Shown here piece after piece: positions 19,331-26,207 of a stretch of 32,744 nt of DNA (positions are counted from its first letter, which is position 1; each line of letters begins with the position of its first letter). The translations under genes and the position numbers were made by a program. Location: contig JANSXZ010000033.1 in assembly GCA_024742705.1 (NCBI GenBank), positions 1 to 32,744 on the forward strand, read 5' to 3'. This DNA comes from Paracoccaceae bacterium. Its GTDB lineage: Bacteria; Pseudomonadota; Alphaproteobacteria; Rhodobacterales; Rhodobacteraceae. The notes below the pieces were generated by a model that worked only from the letters and a program-made list of their open reading frames with translations, searched no databases and was not told where the DNA came from.

Positions 19331-19519
19331 ATGAGCGAACAAATGATTGCGGTACTGGTGTTTGGCGGGCTTTGCGTGGGCGTCTTGGTTATGTTTGCGC
19401 TGGAACGTCGCGCGGTGGCGCAGCGCAAGGCGAACGGCACCTATGTCGATCCGTCGGATATCCTGTTCTTCGGTTCCGAAGCGGCGACCGGACCCCGGCA
19501 CCAGACTCCGAAACGCTGA
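19331..19519 (+). CDS. Small single-pass membrane protein, opposite strand within sox operon
   Basis: A 62-residue ORF with a good ribosome binding site (AAGGGTG, four bases before ATG). Residues 5-24 are a hydrophobic helix (MIAVLVFGGLCVGVLVMFAL), followed by a basic stretch ERRAVAQRK, so the C-terminus is predicted cytoplasmic, and a polar tail including YVDPSDILFFGSEA. Codon use resembles its neighbours. It is not a protein I can name. It faces the opposite way to soxB and soxD and fills the 331-base gap between them, so its transcript would run antisense toward the end of soxB. It could be a real conserved small protein; the SD and membrane helix favour this, but there is no homology evidence here. 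Confidence 0.6.
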   Translation: MSEQMIAVLVFGGLCVGVLVMFALERRAVAQRKANGTYVDPSDILFFGSEAATGPRHQTPKR

Positions 19520-19566
19520 ACCTGCGGCGCGCGGCGCGACCGGGGGGCCTGGCAGGATGCGGCGCA

Positions 19567-20811
19567 TCAGTGGGCCACCCCGGCGGCGACGCTTTCGTCG
19601 ATGAAACGCCCTTCGCGGAAACGCTCGAGGCCGAAGGCATCGGTCAGCGGCGAATAGCCCTTGGCCATCAGTTCGGCCATGCCATAGCCCGACCCCGGTA
19701 TCGCCTTGAAGCCGCCGGTGCCCCATCCGCAGTTGATGAAACAGCCGTCGAGCGGGGTACGCGACAGGATCGGTGACCTGTCGCCCGTCATGTCGACGAT
19801 ACCGCCCCACTGGCGCAGCATCTTCAGCCGGCTGATCATCGGGAATGTTTCGATCAGCGCGCGCACGGTTTCCTCGATATGGTGGAAGCTGCCGCGCTGG
19901 GTGTAATTGTTATAGCCGTCGGCACCACCGCCGATCACCATTTCCCCCTTGTCCGACTGCGACATGTAACCGTGCACCGTGTTGGCCATCACCACAACGT
20001 CCATGCAGGGTTTGATCGGTTCGCTGACAAGCGCCTGCAAGGCCACCGATTCGACCGGCAGGCGGAACCCCGCCATATCCGCCAGAACGCCCGAGTGTCC
20101 GGCCACCACCAGGCCCAGCTTGTCGCAGCCGATCTCGCCGCGGGTGGTGCTGACGCCGGTCACCTTGCCGTCGGTCTGGCGTATGCCTGTCACCTCGCAT
20201 TGCTGGATGATGTCCATGCCCATGTCGGAACAGGCGCGGGCATAGCCCCAGGCCACCGCATCGTGCCGCGCGGTGCCGCCGCGGGCCTGCCACAGACCGC
20301 CCAGAACAGGATAGCGCGGCCCGTCGATGTTGATGATCGGCACCAGTTCCTTAACCCGCCGCGGCGAGATGAATTCGGTGGTTACACCCTGCAAAGCATT
20401 GGCATGGGCCGTGCGCTGATAGCCGCGCACCTCGTGGTGCGTCTGGGCCAGCATGATCACGCCGCGCGGGCTGAACATGATGTTGTAGTTCAGTTCCTGG
20501 CTGAGCGTCTCGTACAGGCTGCGCGATTTTTCGTAGATCGCGGCCGATGGATCCTGAAGATAGTTCGAACGGATGATCGTGGTGTTGCGCCCGGTGTTGC
20601 CACCGCCCAGCCAGCCTTTTTCGATGACCGCCACGTTCTTTATGCCGAACCGCCGCCCCAGGTAATAGGCCGTCGCCAACCCGTGCCCGCCGGCCCCGAC
20701 GATGACCACGTCATAGCGCGATTTCGGCTCGGGCGAGCGCCAGGCCCTTTGCCAGCCGCTGTGATGACGCAGGGCTTCGCGCGCGATGGCAAAGGCAGAG
20801 TATCGTTTCAT
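19567..20811 (-). CDS. soxB: Sarcosine oxidase beta subunit
   Basis: A 414-residue catalytic flavoprotein starting MKRYSAFAIAREALRHHSGW; an extension to 20910 would be unconserved and cross the regulatory region. The FAD-binding motif GAGGHGLATAYYLG starts at residue 39, followed by EKGWLGGGNTGRNTTIIRSNYL. His183 (in TARHDAVAWG) matches the histidine that carries covalent FMN in characterised enzymes. The end motif CGWGTGGFKAIPGSG is intact. It contains both flavins and performs the demethylation step. First gene of the soxB-D-A-G operon; no strong Shine-Dalgarno is visible before its ATG. Confidence 0.96.
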   Translation of the reverse strand: MKRYSAFAIAREALRHHSGWQRAWRSPEPKSRYDVVIVGAGGHGLATAYYLGRRFGIKNVAVIEKGWLGGGNTGRNTTIIRSNYLQDPSAAIYEKSRSLYETLSQELNYNIMFSPRGVIMLAQTHHEVRGYQRTAHANALQGVTTEFISPRRVKELVPIINIDGPRYPVLGGLWQARGGTARHDAVAWGYARACSDMGMDIIQQCEVTGIRQTDGKVTGVSTTRGEIGCDKLGLVVAGHSGVLADMAGFRLPVESVALQALVSEPIKPCMDVVVMANTVHGYMSQSDKGEMVIGGGADGYNNYTQRGSFHHIEETVRALIETFPMISRLKMLRQWGGIVDMTGDRSPILSRTPLDGCFINCGWGTGGFKAIPGSGYGMAELMAKGYSPLTDAFGLERFREGRFIDESVAAGVAH

Positions 20812-20833
20812 GACGGGCGAATCCGATCTGATG

Positions 20834-20908
20834 TGGGTCGTTACGCATATGGCGCGATCCGTTGTGTGACCCACGCCGCGAACCGTCGCAATAGTGCCCG
20901 GTTGCGAC
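20834..20908. promoter_or_regulatory. soxB / ccmI divergent control region with two inverted repeats
   Basis: The 161 bases between soxB (minus) and ccmI (plus) hold two short perfect inverted repeats: GTGGGTC (20834-20840) with GACCCAC (20869-20875), and GTCGCAA (20885-20891) with TTGCGAC (20902-20908). The second, with 10-base spacing, has the size of a dimeric regulator operator. No regulator gene is adjacent, and the assignment is pattern-based only. Confidence 0.3.
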
Positions 20909-20972
20909 ATGAGGTTGCGGCCCTGCCGTTTTGGTCTTTTGTCGCGCGGTCCCTGCGTCTACATCACACGTT

Positions 20973-22193
20973 ATGATGTTCACCGTTCTCACTCTCGTTC
21001 TGGCGTTCTTTGTCGCCGTTATTCTCGGGCTGGCGGCGCTGCGCGCGCGCGACAGCGATGTATCGGCGGCCGACTACGATCTCCGGGTCTATCGCGACCA
21101 ACTGAAGGAGGTCGATCGCGACCTGGCGCGCGGCATCATCGGCGAGGCCGACGCCGAGCGTATCCGCGCGGAAATCTCGCGCCGCATCCTGGCCGCCGAC
21201 GCCCAGAGCGGCGCCGCGCCGTCCAAGCGGCAGGGGCCCGCGCGGCTGGCGCTGGGTGTGGCGATGGGCGCGGCGCTGATGGCCGGCAGCTGGCTGATCT
21301 ACGATCGGCTGGGCGCGCCGGGCTATGGCGATCTGGCACTGGCCGACAGGATCGAACGGGCCGAGGCGGCGCGCAGCGAACGCCCCTCGCAGGCGCAGGC
21401 CGAAGCCAGCCTGAACCCGGCGCCGCGGCCGGATCTGAGCCCCGACTTCATCGCGCTGATGGAACAGCTGCGCGGCATCGTGGCACAGCGCCCGGACGAT
21501 CTGCGCGGCCATCAGTTGTTGGCCCGCAACGAGGCCGCCGCCGGAAACTATGCCGATGCCCATGCGGCGCAGGCCCAGGTGCTGCGCATCAAGGGCGCGT
21601 CGGTCGAGGCCTCGGATTGGGCCGATTACGCCGACATGCTGATCCTGTCGGCCGGCGGCTATGTGTCGCCCGAAGCCGAACAGGCGCTGGCGCGCACGCT
21701 CGAGATCGAACCCGACAACCCGGTGGCGCGCTACTATACCGGCTTGATGATGGGCCAGATCGGCCGCCCCGACACCGCATTCCGCATCTGGGAGGATCTT
21801 CTGGTGAAAGGCCCCGCGGATGCGCCCTGGATCGCGCCGATCCGCAGCCAGATCGAGGAAATGGCGTTTCGCGCGGGCCAACACAATTTCGTGCTGCCCC
21901 CCGAGGACATGCCGCGCGGCCCCACGGCCGCCGACATCGAAGCCGCCGGCGACATGACCCCCGAAGAACGGATGACGATGATCGAAGGCATGGTCGCCGG
22001 CCTGTCCGACCGGCTGGCCACCGAAGGCGGCCCGCCCGAAGACTGGGCCCGGCTGATCGGCGCGCTGGGCGTTCTGGGCGACGAGGCGCAGGCGATCGCC
22101 ATCTACAACAACGCGCTCGAGGTGTTTGCCGGCAACGATGCCGCGCTGAACCTGATCCGCGAAGGCGCGCGCCGGGCGGCGCTGATCCCGTGA
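20973..22193 (+). CDS. ccmI: c-type cytochrome biogenesis protein CcmI
   Basis: A 406-residue protein with the CcmI layout. An N-terminal membrane helix (VLTLVLAFFVAVILGLAAL) leads into a cytoplasmic leucine-zipper-like loop (YDLRVYRDQLKEVDRDLARGIIGEADAERIRAEISRRIL). A second helix follows (LALGVAMGAALMAGSWLIY), then a periplasmic TPR domain (DDLRGHQLLARNEAAAGNYADAHAAQAQVL; NPVARYYTGLMMGQIGRPDTAF). CcmI presents apocytochrome c to the CcmFH heme ligation complex. Two tandem ATGs (20973, 20976) are possible starts. It overlaps ruvX by 4 bases. The rest of the ccm system is not in the window. Confidence 0.93.
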   Translation: MMFTVLTLVLAFFVAVILGLAALRARDSDVSAADYDLRVYRDQLKEVDRDLARGIIGEADAERIRAEISRRILAADAQSGAAPSKRQGPARLALGVAMGAALMAGSWLIYDRLGAPGYGDLALADRIERAEAARSERPSQAQAEASLNPAPRPDLSPDFIALMEQLRGIVAQRPDDLRGHQLLARNEAAAGNYADAHAAQAQVLRIKGASVEASDWADYADMLILSAGGYVSPEAEQALARTLEIEPDNPVARYYTGLMMGQIGRPDTAFRIWEDLLVKGPADAPWIAPIRSQIEEMAFRAGQHNFVLPPEDMPRGPTAADIEAAGDMTPEERMTMIEGMVAGLSDRLATEGGPPEDWARLIGALGVLGDEAQAIAIYNNALEVFAGNDAALNLIREGARRAALIP

Positions 22194-22672
22194 TCCATGA
22201 CGACATCGCCGATTTCGCCGCGGCATTGCCGCGCAACCGCGCCATTGCCGGGCTGGATCTGGGCGAAAAGACCATCGGCGTGGCGGTTTCGGACCGCTTG
22301 CTTTCGGTGGCGACACCGCTGGAAACGATCCGGCGGCGCAAGTTCGGGCTGGACGCCGCGCAGCTGATCGACATCCTGCGCGCCCGCGACATCGGCGGCC
22401 TGGTGCTGGGGCTGCCGCGCAATATGGACGGCAGCGAAGGCCCGCGCTGCCAGTCGACGCGCGCCTTTGCCCGCAACTTCGACCGCCAGACCCGGATCGA
22501 AATCGCCTTCTGGGACGAAAGGCTGAGCACGGTCGCCGCCGAAAGAGCGTTGCTCGAGGCGGATACGACACGAAAACGTCGCGCCGAAGTGATTGATCAC
22601 GTCGCCGCCGGATATATCTTGCAGGGAGCGCTGGATCGCCTGCGCCATCTGCGTCAGGGAGCCCCCGCATGA
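22190..22672 (+). CDS. ruvX: Putative pre-16S rRNA nuclease / Holliday junction resolvase RuvX (YqgF)
   Basis: A 160-residue YqgF-family RNase H-fold protein. I place the start at GTG 22190, which overlaps the ccmI stop as GTGA and gives the expected opening (fM)IHDDIADFAAALP before GLDLGEKTIGVAVSD (catalytic Asp23). Further motifs are LVLGLPRNMDGSEGPRCQSTRAFA, FWDERLSTVAAERAL and the late DHVAAGYILQ aspartate. Family members process the 5' end of 16S rRNA and were earlier called Holliday junction resolvases. The ATGA overlap with the next gene suggests a three-gene translationally coupled operon. Confidence 0.92.
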   Translation: MIHDDIADFAAALPRNRAIAGLDLGEKTIGVAVSDRLLSVATPLETIRRRKFGLDAAQLIDILRARDIGGLVLGLPRNMDGSEGPRCQSTRAFARNFDRQTRIEIAFWDERLSTVAAERALLEADTTRKRRAEVIDHVAAGYILQGALDRLRHLRQGAPA

Positions 22673-22902
22673 GCGACGAAATCTGGAGCCGCGCCGAAGT
22701 GCAATCGCCCTGTGTGCGGGTCTGCGTGGTGCACCCCACGGAACGGATCTGCACCGGGTGTTTCCGCACCATCGACGAGATATCGCAATGGTCGCGGATG
22801 TCGCCCGAGGCCCGCAGCAAGGTGATGGCCGAATTGCCCGGTCGCGCGCCACAGCTGGCCCGGCGCAGGGGCGGCCGCGCGGCGCGGCTGAAAAACTCCT
22901 AG
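22669..22902 (+). CDS. DUF1289 domain protein (four-cysteine, putative metal-binding)
   Basis: A 77-residue protein with the DUF1289 pattern: SPCVRVCVVHPTERICTGCFRTIDEISQW, giving Cys15, Cys19, Cys28 and Cys31, which could bind Zn or an Fe-S cluster. Function is unknown. Small DUF1289 proteins sit beside ruvX in many alphaproteobacteria. The basic tail (RRRGGRAARLKNS) could contact nucleic acid. Its TAG stop shares CTAG with the stop of the convergent dioxygenase gene. Confidence 0.9.
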   Translation: MSDEIWSRAEVQSPCVRVCVVHPTERICTGCFRTIDEISQWSRMSPEARSKVMAELPGRAPQLARRRGGRAARLKNS

Positions 22903-23690
22903 CCAAGCAGCCATTCGGCGACGCCACCGGGATGCGGCGGACGGAAATAGGCGATCATCCGCCCCTTTTCCGGCGCGTCCGCCGTGTCGGGTGCGGCCCA
23001 GGGCGCGACCCCGTGCAGGGTGTGGCGATGCAGCACGATGGCCTCGCCAGGCACGGCCGCCAGCGCCACGCGCCGGCAGGTCTCGAAGACCCGGCGGCGC
23101 GCGGCGTGATAGGCTTCGGTCACATCGATATCGCCCCAGCAGGCCGGATCGTAGCCCCGCACGGCGGCCCGCAGCGCATCCGCGATGATGCGGTGGCTGC
23201 CCTCCCAGGCGACCAGCGGCGCGGCGTCCGGATCGACGGCGTTCAGCGGAAGCCCCAGTATCCAGGCATGGGTTTCGCGCATCCGCCGCCGCTTTGGCGA
23301 TCCCGATCCCATGACACCGTCCACATGCGCCGCGTCGCGGTCGCGGCGATAGCCGAACGCAGCAGCGGATTCGCCTTCACGCGGGCGCGGATAACCGGGA
23401 AACACCACCGAAAGCTGTGCCCGGTGCAACGCGGGAAACTGGCCATACCGGGCCACCAGCGCATCGATCGCCGCTGCGCGCGGGGCGACGCCGGCCACAG
23501 CGCCGGCGCCATCGTTGTCCAGCGCATCGACGCCGACAAACCACGTCCGCTCGCATTGGTACCACCGCGCCAGCGCCGGGTCGGCCAGCGCCGCCAGCCC
23601 CTGCCCGCGCGCGGCCCGAACCCAGGGCGCAAGCCGCGGATCGGCCGCGAACCGGGCCCATCCGCGCGTATCGTAGTCGCCGCTCAGCAC
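22899..23690 (-). CDS. Phytanoyl-CoA dioxygenase-like Fe(II)/2-oxoglutarate oxygenase
   Basis: Probably 263 residues from a GTG at 23690, which places the start 32 bases after dusA and just before the conserved LSGDYDTRGWARFAADPRLAPW; upstream in-frame ATGs lie inside dusA. The fold shows the iron-binding HxD pair (His122, Asp124 in AAHVDGV), a distal histidine in VLHRHTLHGVAPW (about 227) and a 2-oxoglutarate-binding Arg in KGRMIAYFRPP (about 245). Such proteins hydroxylate small molecules or side chains; the substrate is unknown. It is probably co-transcribed with dusA. Start codon choice is the least certain part. Confidence 0.8.
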   Translation of the reverse strand: MLSGDYDTRGWARFAADPRLAPWVRAARGQGLAALADPALARWYQCERTWFVGVDALDNDGAGAVAGVAPRAAAIDALVARYGQFPALHRAQLSVVFPGYPRPREGESAAAFGYRRDRDAAHVDGVMGSGSPKRRRMRETHAWILGLPLNAVDPDAAPLVAWEGSHRIIADALRAAVRGYDPACWGDIDVTEAYHAARRRVFETCRRVALAAVPGEAIVLHRHTLHGVAPWAAPDTADAPEKGRMIAYFRPPHPGGVAEWLLG

Positions 23691-23722
23691 AGCGCCCCTG
23701 CCCCGGCCTGGCGCAGCACCAT

Positions 23723-24760
23723 CTAGGCTCCGCGCCCCGCAGCCGGCACAGCGACCGGCGAATACGACATGCCGGCCAGCGCGCGCTCGATCACCTCGGG
23801 GCCGGCGCCCGGCAGATGCCCTTCCTGCGACAGCATTCGCCGCCACTGCCGCGCCCCCGGCCGCCCCGCGAACAGCCCCAGCATGTGCCGCGTCACCTGA
23901 TGCAGCCGCCCGCCACCCGAAAGATGCGTCTCGATGTAGGGCAGCATCAGCCGCGCCACCGTTTCCGGATCGCTGTCGGTGCCATCATCGAAGATCATCC
24001 GGTCGGCGGCGCAAAGGATATCCGCCGGGCGGTGATAGGCCGCCCTGCCGATCATCACACCGTCAAGCCCGGCATCGAGAAACCGCCGGGCCTGGCCAAG
24101 CGAATCGATCCCGCCGTTGATGGAAACATGCAGTCCCGGAAACATCCCCTTCATGCGCAGCACCAGATCGTGGTCCAGCGGCGGGACCTCGCGGTTTTCC
24201 TTTGGGCTGAGCCCCTGCAACCACGCCTTTCGGGCATGCACGATCACCCGCCGGCACCCGGCCGCCGAAATCCGGGCCAGAAACTCGGGCAACACGGTTT
24301 CGGGATCCTGCTCGTCGACACCGATGCGGCACTTGACGGTAACCTCGGCGTCGCCGGCTGCCTCGGCCATCGCGGCCACGCAATCGGCTACAAGGCCCGG
24401 ACGCTCCATCAGCACCGCGCCGAAGCATCCCGACTGCACCCGATCCGACGGGCACCCGACGTTGAGATTGATCTCGCGATAGCCCGCCGCCTGCCCCAAC
24501 CGCGCCGCCTGCGCAAGCTCGGCCGGATCCGCGCCGCCGATCTGCAAGGCGACAGGATGTTCCTGCGGGCTGTGATCCAGCAGATGCAACGCACCGCCCC
24601 GCACCAAGGCCGCTGCCGTCACCATTTCTGTATAAAGCAACGCCCGTCGGCTCATCAGCCGATGCAAGTACCGACAGTGTCGATCGGTCCAGTCCATCAT
24701 AGGGGCGACCGCCAAAAGGGGAATATTGAAATTATTGGTTTTTTTATTTTTATCAGCCAT
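23723..24760 (-). CDS. dusA: tRNA-dihydrouridine(20/20a) synthase DusA
   Basis: A 345-residue flavoenzyme reducing uridine in the tRNA D-loop. Hallmarks are PMMDWTDRHCRYLHRLMS, EMVTAAAL, EINLNVGCPSDRVQSGCFGAVLM with catalytic Cys103, VTVKCRIGVDEQD, VHARKAWLQGLSPKENRE (tRNA binding) and NGGI...GVMIGRAAYHRP for FMN. Codons 1-13 (MADKNKKTNNFNI) are strikingly AT-rich compared with the rest of the gene and differ in composition from the region after LLAVAPMMDW. The neighbouring tyrosine integrase and known use of dusA as an integration target suggest that the first codons and promoter were supplied by an integrated element. The protein appears intact. Confidence 0.95.
   Translation of the reverse strand: MADKNKKTNNFNIPLLAVAPMMDWTDRHCRYLHRLMSRRALLYTEMVTAAALVRGGALHLLDHSPQEHPVALQIGGADPAELAQAARLGQAAGYREINLNVGCPSDRVQSGCFGAVLMERPGLVADCVAAMAEAAGDAEVTVKCRIGVDEQDPETVLPEFLARISAAGCRRVIVHARKAWLQGLSPKENREVPPLDHDLVLRMKGMFPGLHVSINGGIDSLGQARRFLDAGLDGVMIGRAAYHRPADILCAADRMIFDDGTDSDPETVARLMLPYIETHLSGGGRLHQVTRHMLGLFAGRPGARQWRRMLSQEGHLPGAGPEVIERALAGMSYSPVAVPAAGRGA
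24650..24760. other. Probable attachment (att) junction at the 5' end of dusA
   Basis: Sequence character changes from GC-rich dusA coding (around the MMDWTDRHC codons, about 24675-24705) to an AT-rich stretch ending at the dusA start codon. dusA-targeting integrases recombine within the 5' end of this gene and rebuild it, so the core crossover site is expected here. No second copy of the dusA 5' sequence was found in the window, so the exact core and the other end are unknown. Confidence 0.45.
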
Positions 24761-24792
24761 TTATCGCTCAATCCTCAAGCCTGTTCCTGTCT

Positions 24793-24865
24793 CATTTGTT
24801 GTAAATCGCGCCCATTTCGGGTAGGATTTACAACAAATGTTGTAACTTGGGCCAAATGTTGTAAC
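24793..24865. repeat. Inverted and direct TGTTGTAA repeats between dusA and integrase
   Basis: A perfect 15-bp inverted repeat, CATTTGTTGTAAATC (24793-24807) and its complement (24825-24839), is separated by 17 bases. The 13-mer CAAATGTTGTAAC occurs twice, at 24834-24846 and 24853-24865, 19 bases apart and partly overlapping the right arm. In all, four copies of a TTGTAA-type core lie within 73 bases, three forward and one reverse, ending four bases before the integrase ATG. This layout suits integrase arm-type or excisionase binding sites, or an operator for autoregulation. Confidence 0.85.
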
Positions 24866-24868
24866 CCC

Positions 24869-26044
24869 ATGGGTACCATCATCAAGCGAAAGCGCAAAGA
24901 CGGCACTGCCTCCTGGCTCGCCCAGATCGCCGTTCGGCGGGCTGGAAAAACCGTCTGGCGCGAGAACCGGACCTTCGAGTTGCGCTCGACCGCCGCGGCC
25001 TGGATCGAGAAGCGCGAGAAGGACCTCGCCAAGCCCGGCGCCCTCGAAAACCTGCCCATCGGAGAGACCCGCCGCCGCGAAGTGACCCTCGGCGACGCCA
25101 TAGACAAATATGTGGAAGACAGCGCGAAGGCAATCGGTCGGACCAAGGCGCAGGTGCTGAAAAGCATCAAGGAGTTCGACATCGCGAACAAGCTCTGTGC
25201 CCAGATCGACAGCGCCGACATCGTGGCCTTCGCGAAGGAGAAGCTGAATACCGGTGTCTCGCCGCAGACCGTGTCTAACTACCTGTCACATCTCAGCGCG
25301 GTCTTCACAGTGGCCGGCCCGGCCTGGAACTATCCGCTGGACGAGCGTACGATGCGCAATGCGATGATCGTCGCCAAGAAGCTGGGCCTGACCCAGAAGA
25401 GCCGTCACCGCGACAGGCGGCCAACACTGGACGAGCTCGAGCAGTTGATGGCGCATTTCCGCGATCGCTCGATCCGCCGCCCCTCCTCCGTCCCGATGCA
25501 TCGCATCATCGCCTTTGCGATCTTCTCGACGCGGCGGCAGGAAGAGATCACCCGGATCAAATGGGCCGATCTCGACAAGGAGGGCAAACGGATCCTCGTG
25601 CGCGACATGAAGAACCCCGGAGAGAAGATTGGCAACGACGTCTGGTGCGACCTGCCCGATCCGGCGCTGGCAATCATCGAGGCGATGCCCAAACACGCGA
25701 GCCAGATCTTCCCCTACTCCACCGATGCGATCAGCGCTGCGTTCACTCGAGCAACGCAGTTTCTGGGGATCGAGGATCTGCGCTTCCACGACCTGAGGCA
25801 CGAAGGCGTCTCGCGCCTGTTCGAGATTGGCTACAACGTTCCACACGCGGCGGCTGTTTCCGGCCACCGGTCATGGACGTCGTTGAAGCGCTACACCCAT
25901 CTGCGCCAGACCGGCGACAAATTCGCAGACTGGAGCTGGATTGCAGAAGTCACCACACGGGACCCGAGGCAGCGCAAGAGAAACCCGGCGCGGCCCGGTT
26001 CTACGGCCCGACTTAGAACCAAGCAGTCTCGGCACCGAGGGTAG
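24869..26044 (+). CDS. Tyrosine recombinase/integrase of a dusA-targeting element
   Basis: A 391-residue phage-type integrase from ATG 24869 (MGTIIKRKRKDGTASW); the open frame extends far upstream through dusA antisense and that part is rejected. An N-terminal arm-binding domain (~1-60) precedes a core-binding SAM-like domain (~75-175, TLGDAIDKYVEDSAK, SPQTVSNYLSHLSAVF) and a catalytic domain with Arg222 (STRRQEEI), Lys248, His307/Arg310 (RFHDLRHEG), His333 (GHRSW) and nucleophile Tyr342 (KRYTHL). All catalytic residues are present. It lies 108 bases from and divergent to dusA, the position expected for dusA-associated integrases. No excisionase gene follows. The 163 bases to the next gene contain no clear feature. 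Confidence 0.93.
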   Translation: MGTIIKRKRKDGTASWLAQIAVRRAGKTVWRENRTFELRSTAAAWIEKREKDLAKPGALENLPIGETRRREVTLGDAIDKYVEDSAKAIGRTKAQVLKSIKEFDIANKLCAQIDSADIVAFAKEKLNTGVSPQTVSNYLSHLSAVFTVAGPAWNYPLDERTMRNAMIVAKKLGLTQKSRHRDRRPTLDELEQLMAHFRDRSIRRPSSVPMHRIIAFAIFSTRRQEEITRIKWADLDKEGKRILVRDMKNPGEKIGNDVWCDLPDPALAIIEAMPKHASQIFPYSTDAISAAFTRATQFLGIEDLRFHDLRHEGVSRLFEIGYNVPHAAAVSGHRSWTSLKRYTHLRQTGDKFADWSWIAEVTTRDPRQRKRNPARPGSTARLRTKQSRHRG

Positions 26045-26207
26045 GTCGCATGAGAGATCAGACGCCACTTAAAGTCAAAATCCGATCGGGCTAAAGCGGC
26101 CAACGGAATGGACGTTGTCTGTATGAGCCTTTGCGTTCACATTACCATTCCGGTTTGCGGGTCAGAATGGAATAGCCCTGCGGCAGCCTGCTCGAAGCGC
26201 CAGGTCG

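Noticed and set aside
19229..19810. Minus-strand 193-codon ORF spanning the soxB end and the soxB-soxD gap
   Set aside because: Overlaps the soxB 3' end in another frame, Arg/Gly-rich, no ribosome binding site or family match; the plus-strand small ORF is better supported.
24793..24865. CRISPR-like array
   Set aside because: Only two direct 13-mers and one inverted pair with unequal spacing; no spacer structure and no cas genes.
23417..24868. Upstream part of the frame containing the integrase
   Set aside because: This stretch is antisense to dusA and the PhyH-like gene; the integrase proper starts at ATG 24869 after the repeats.
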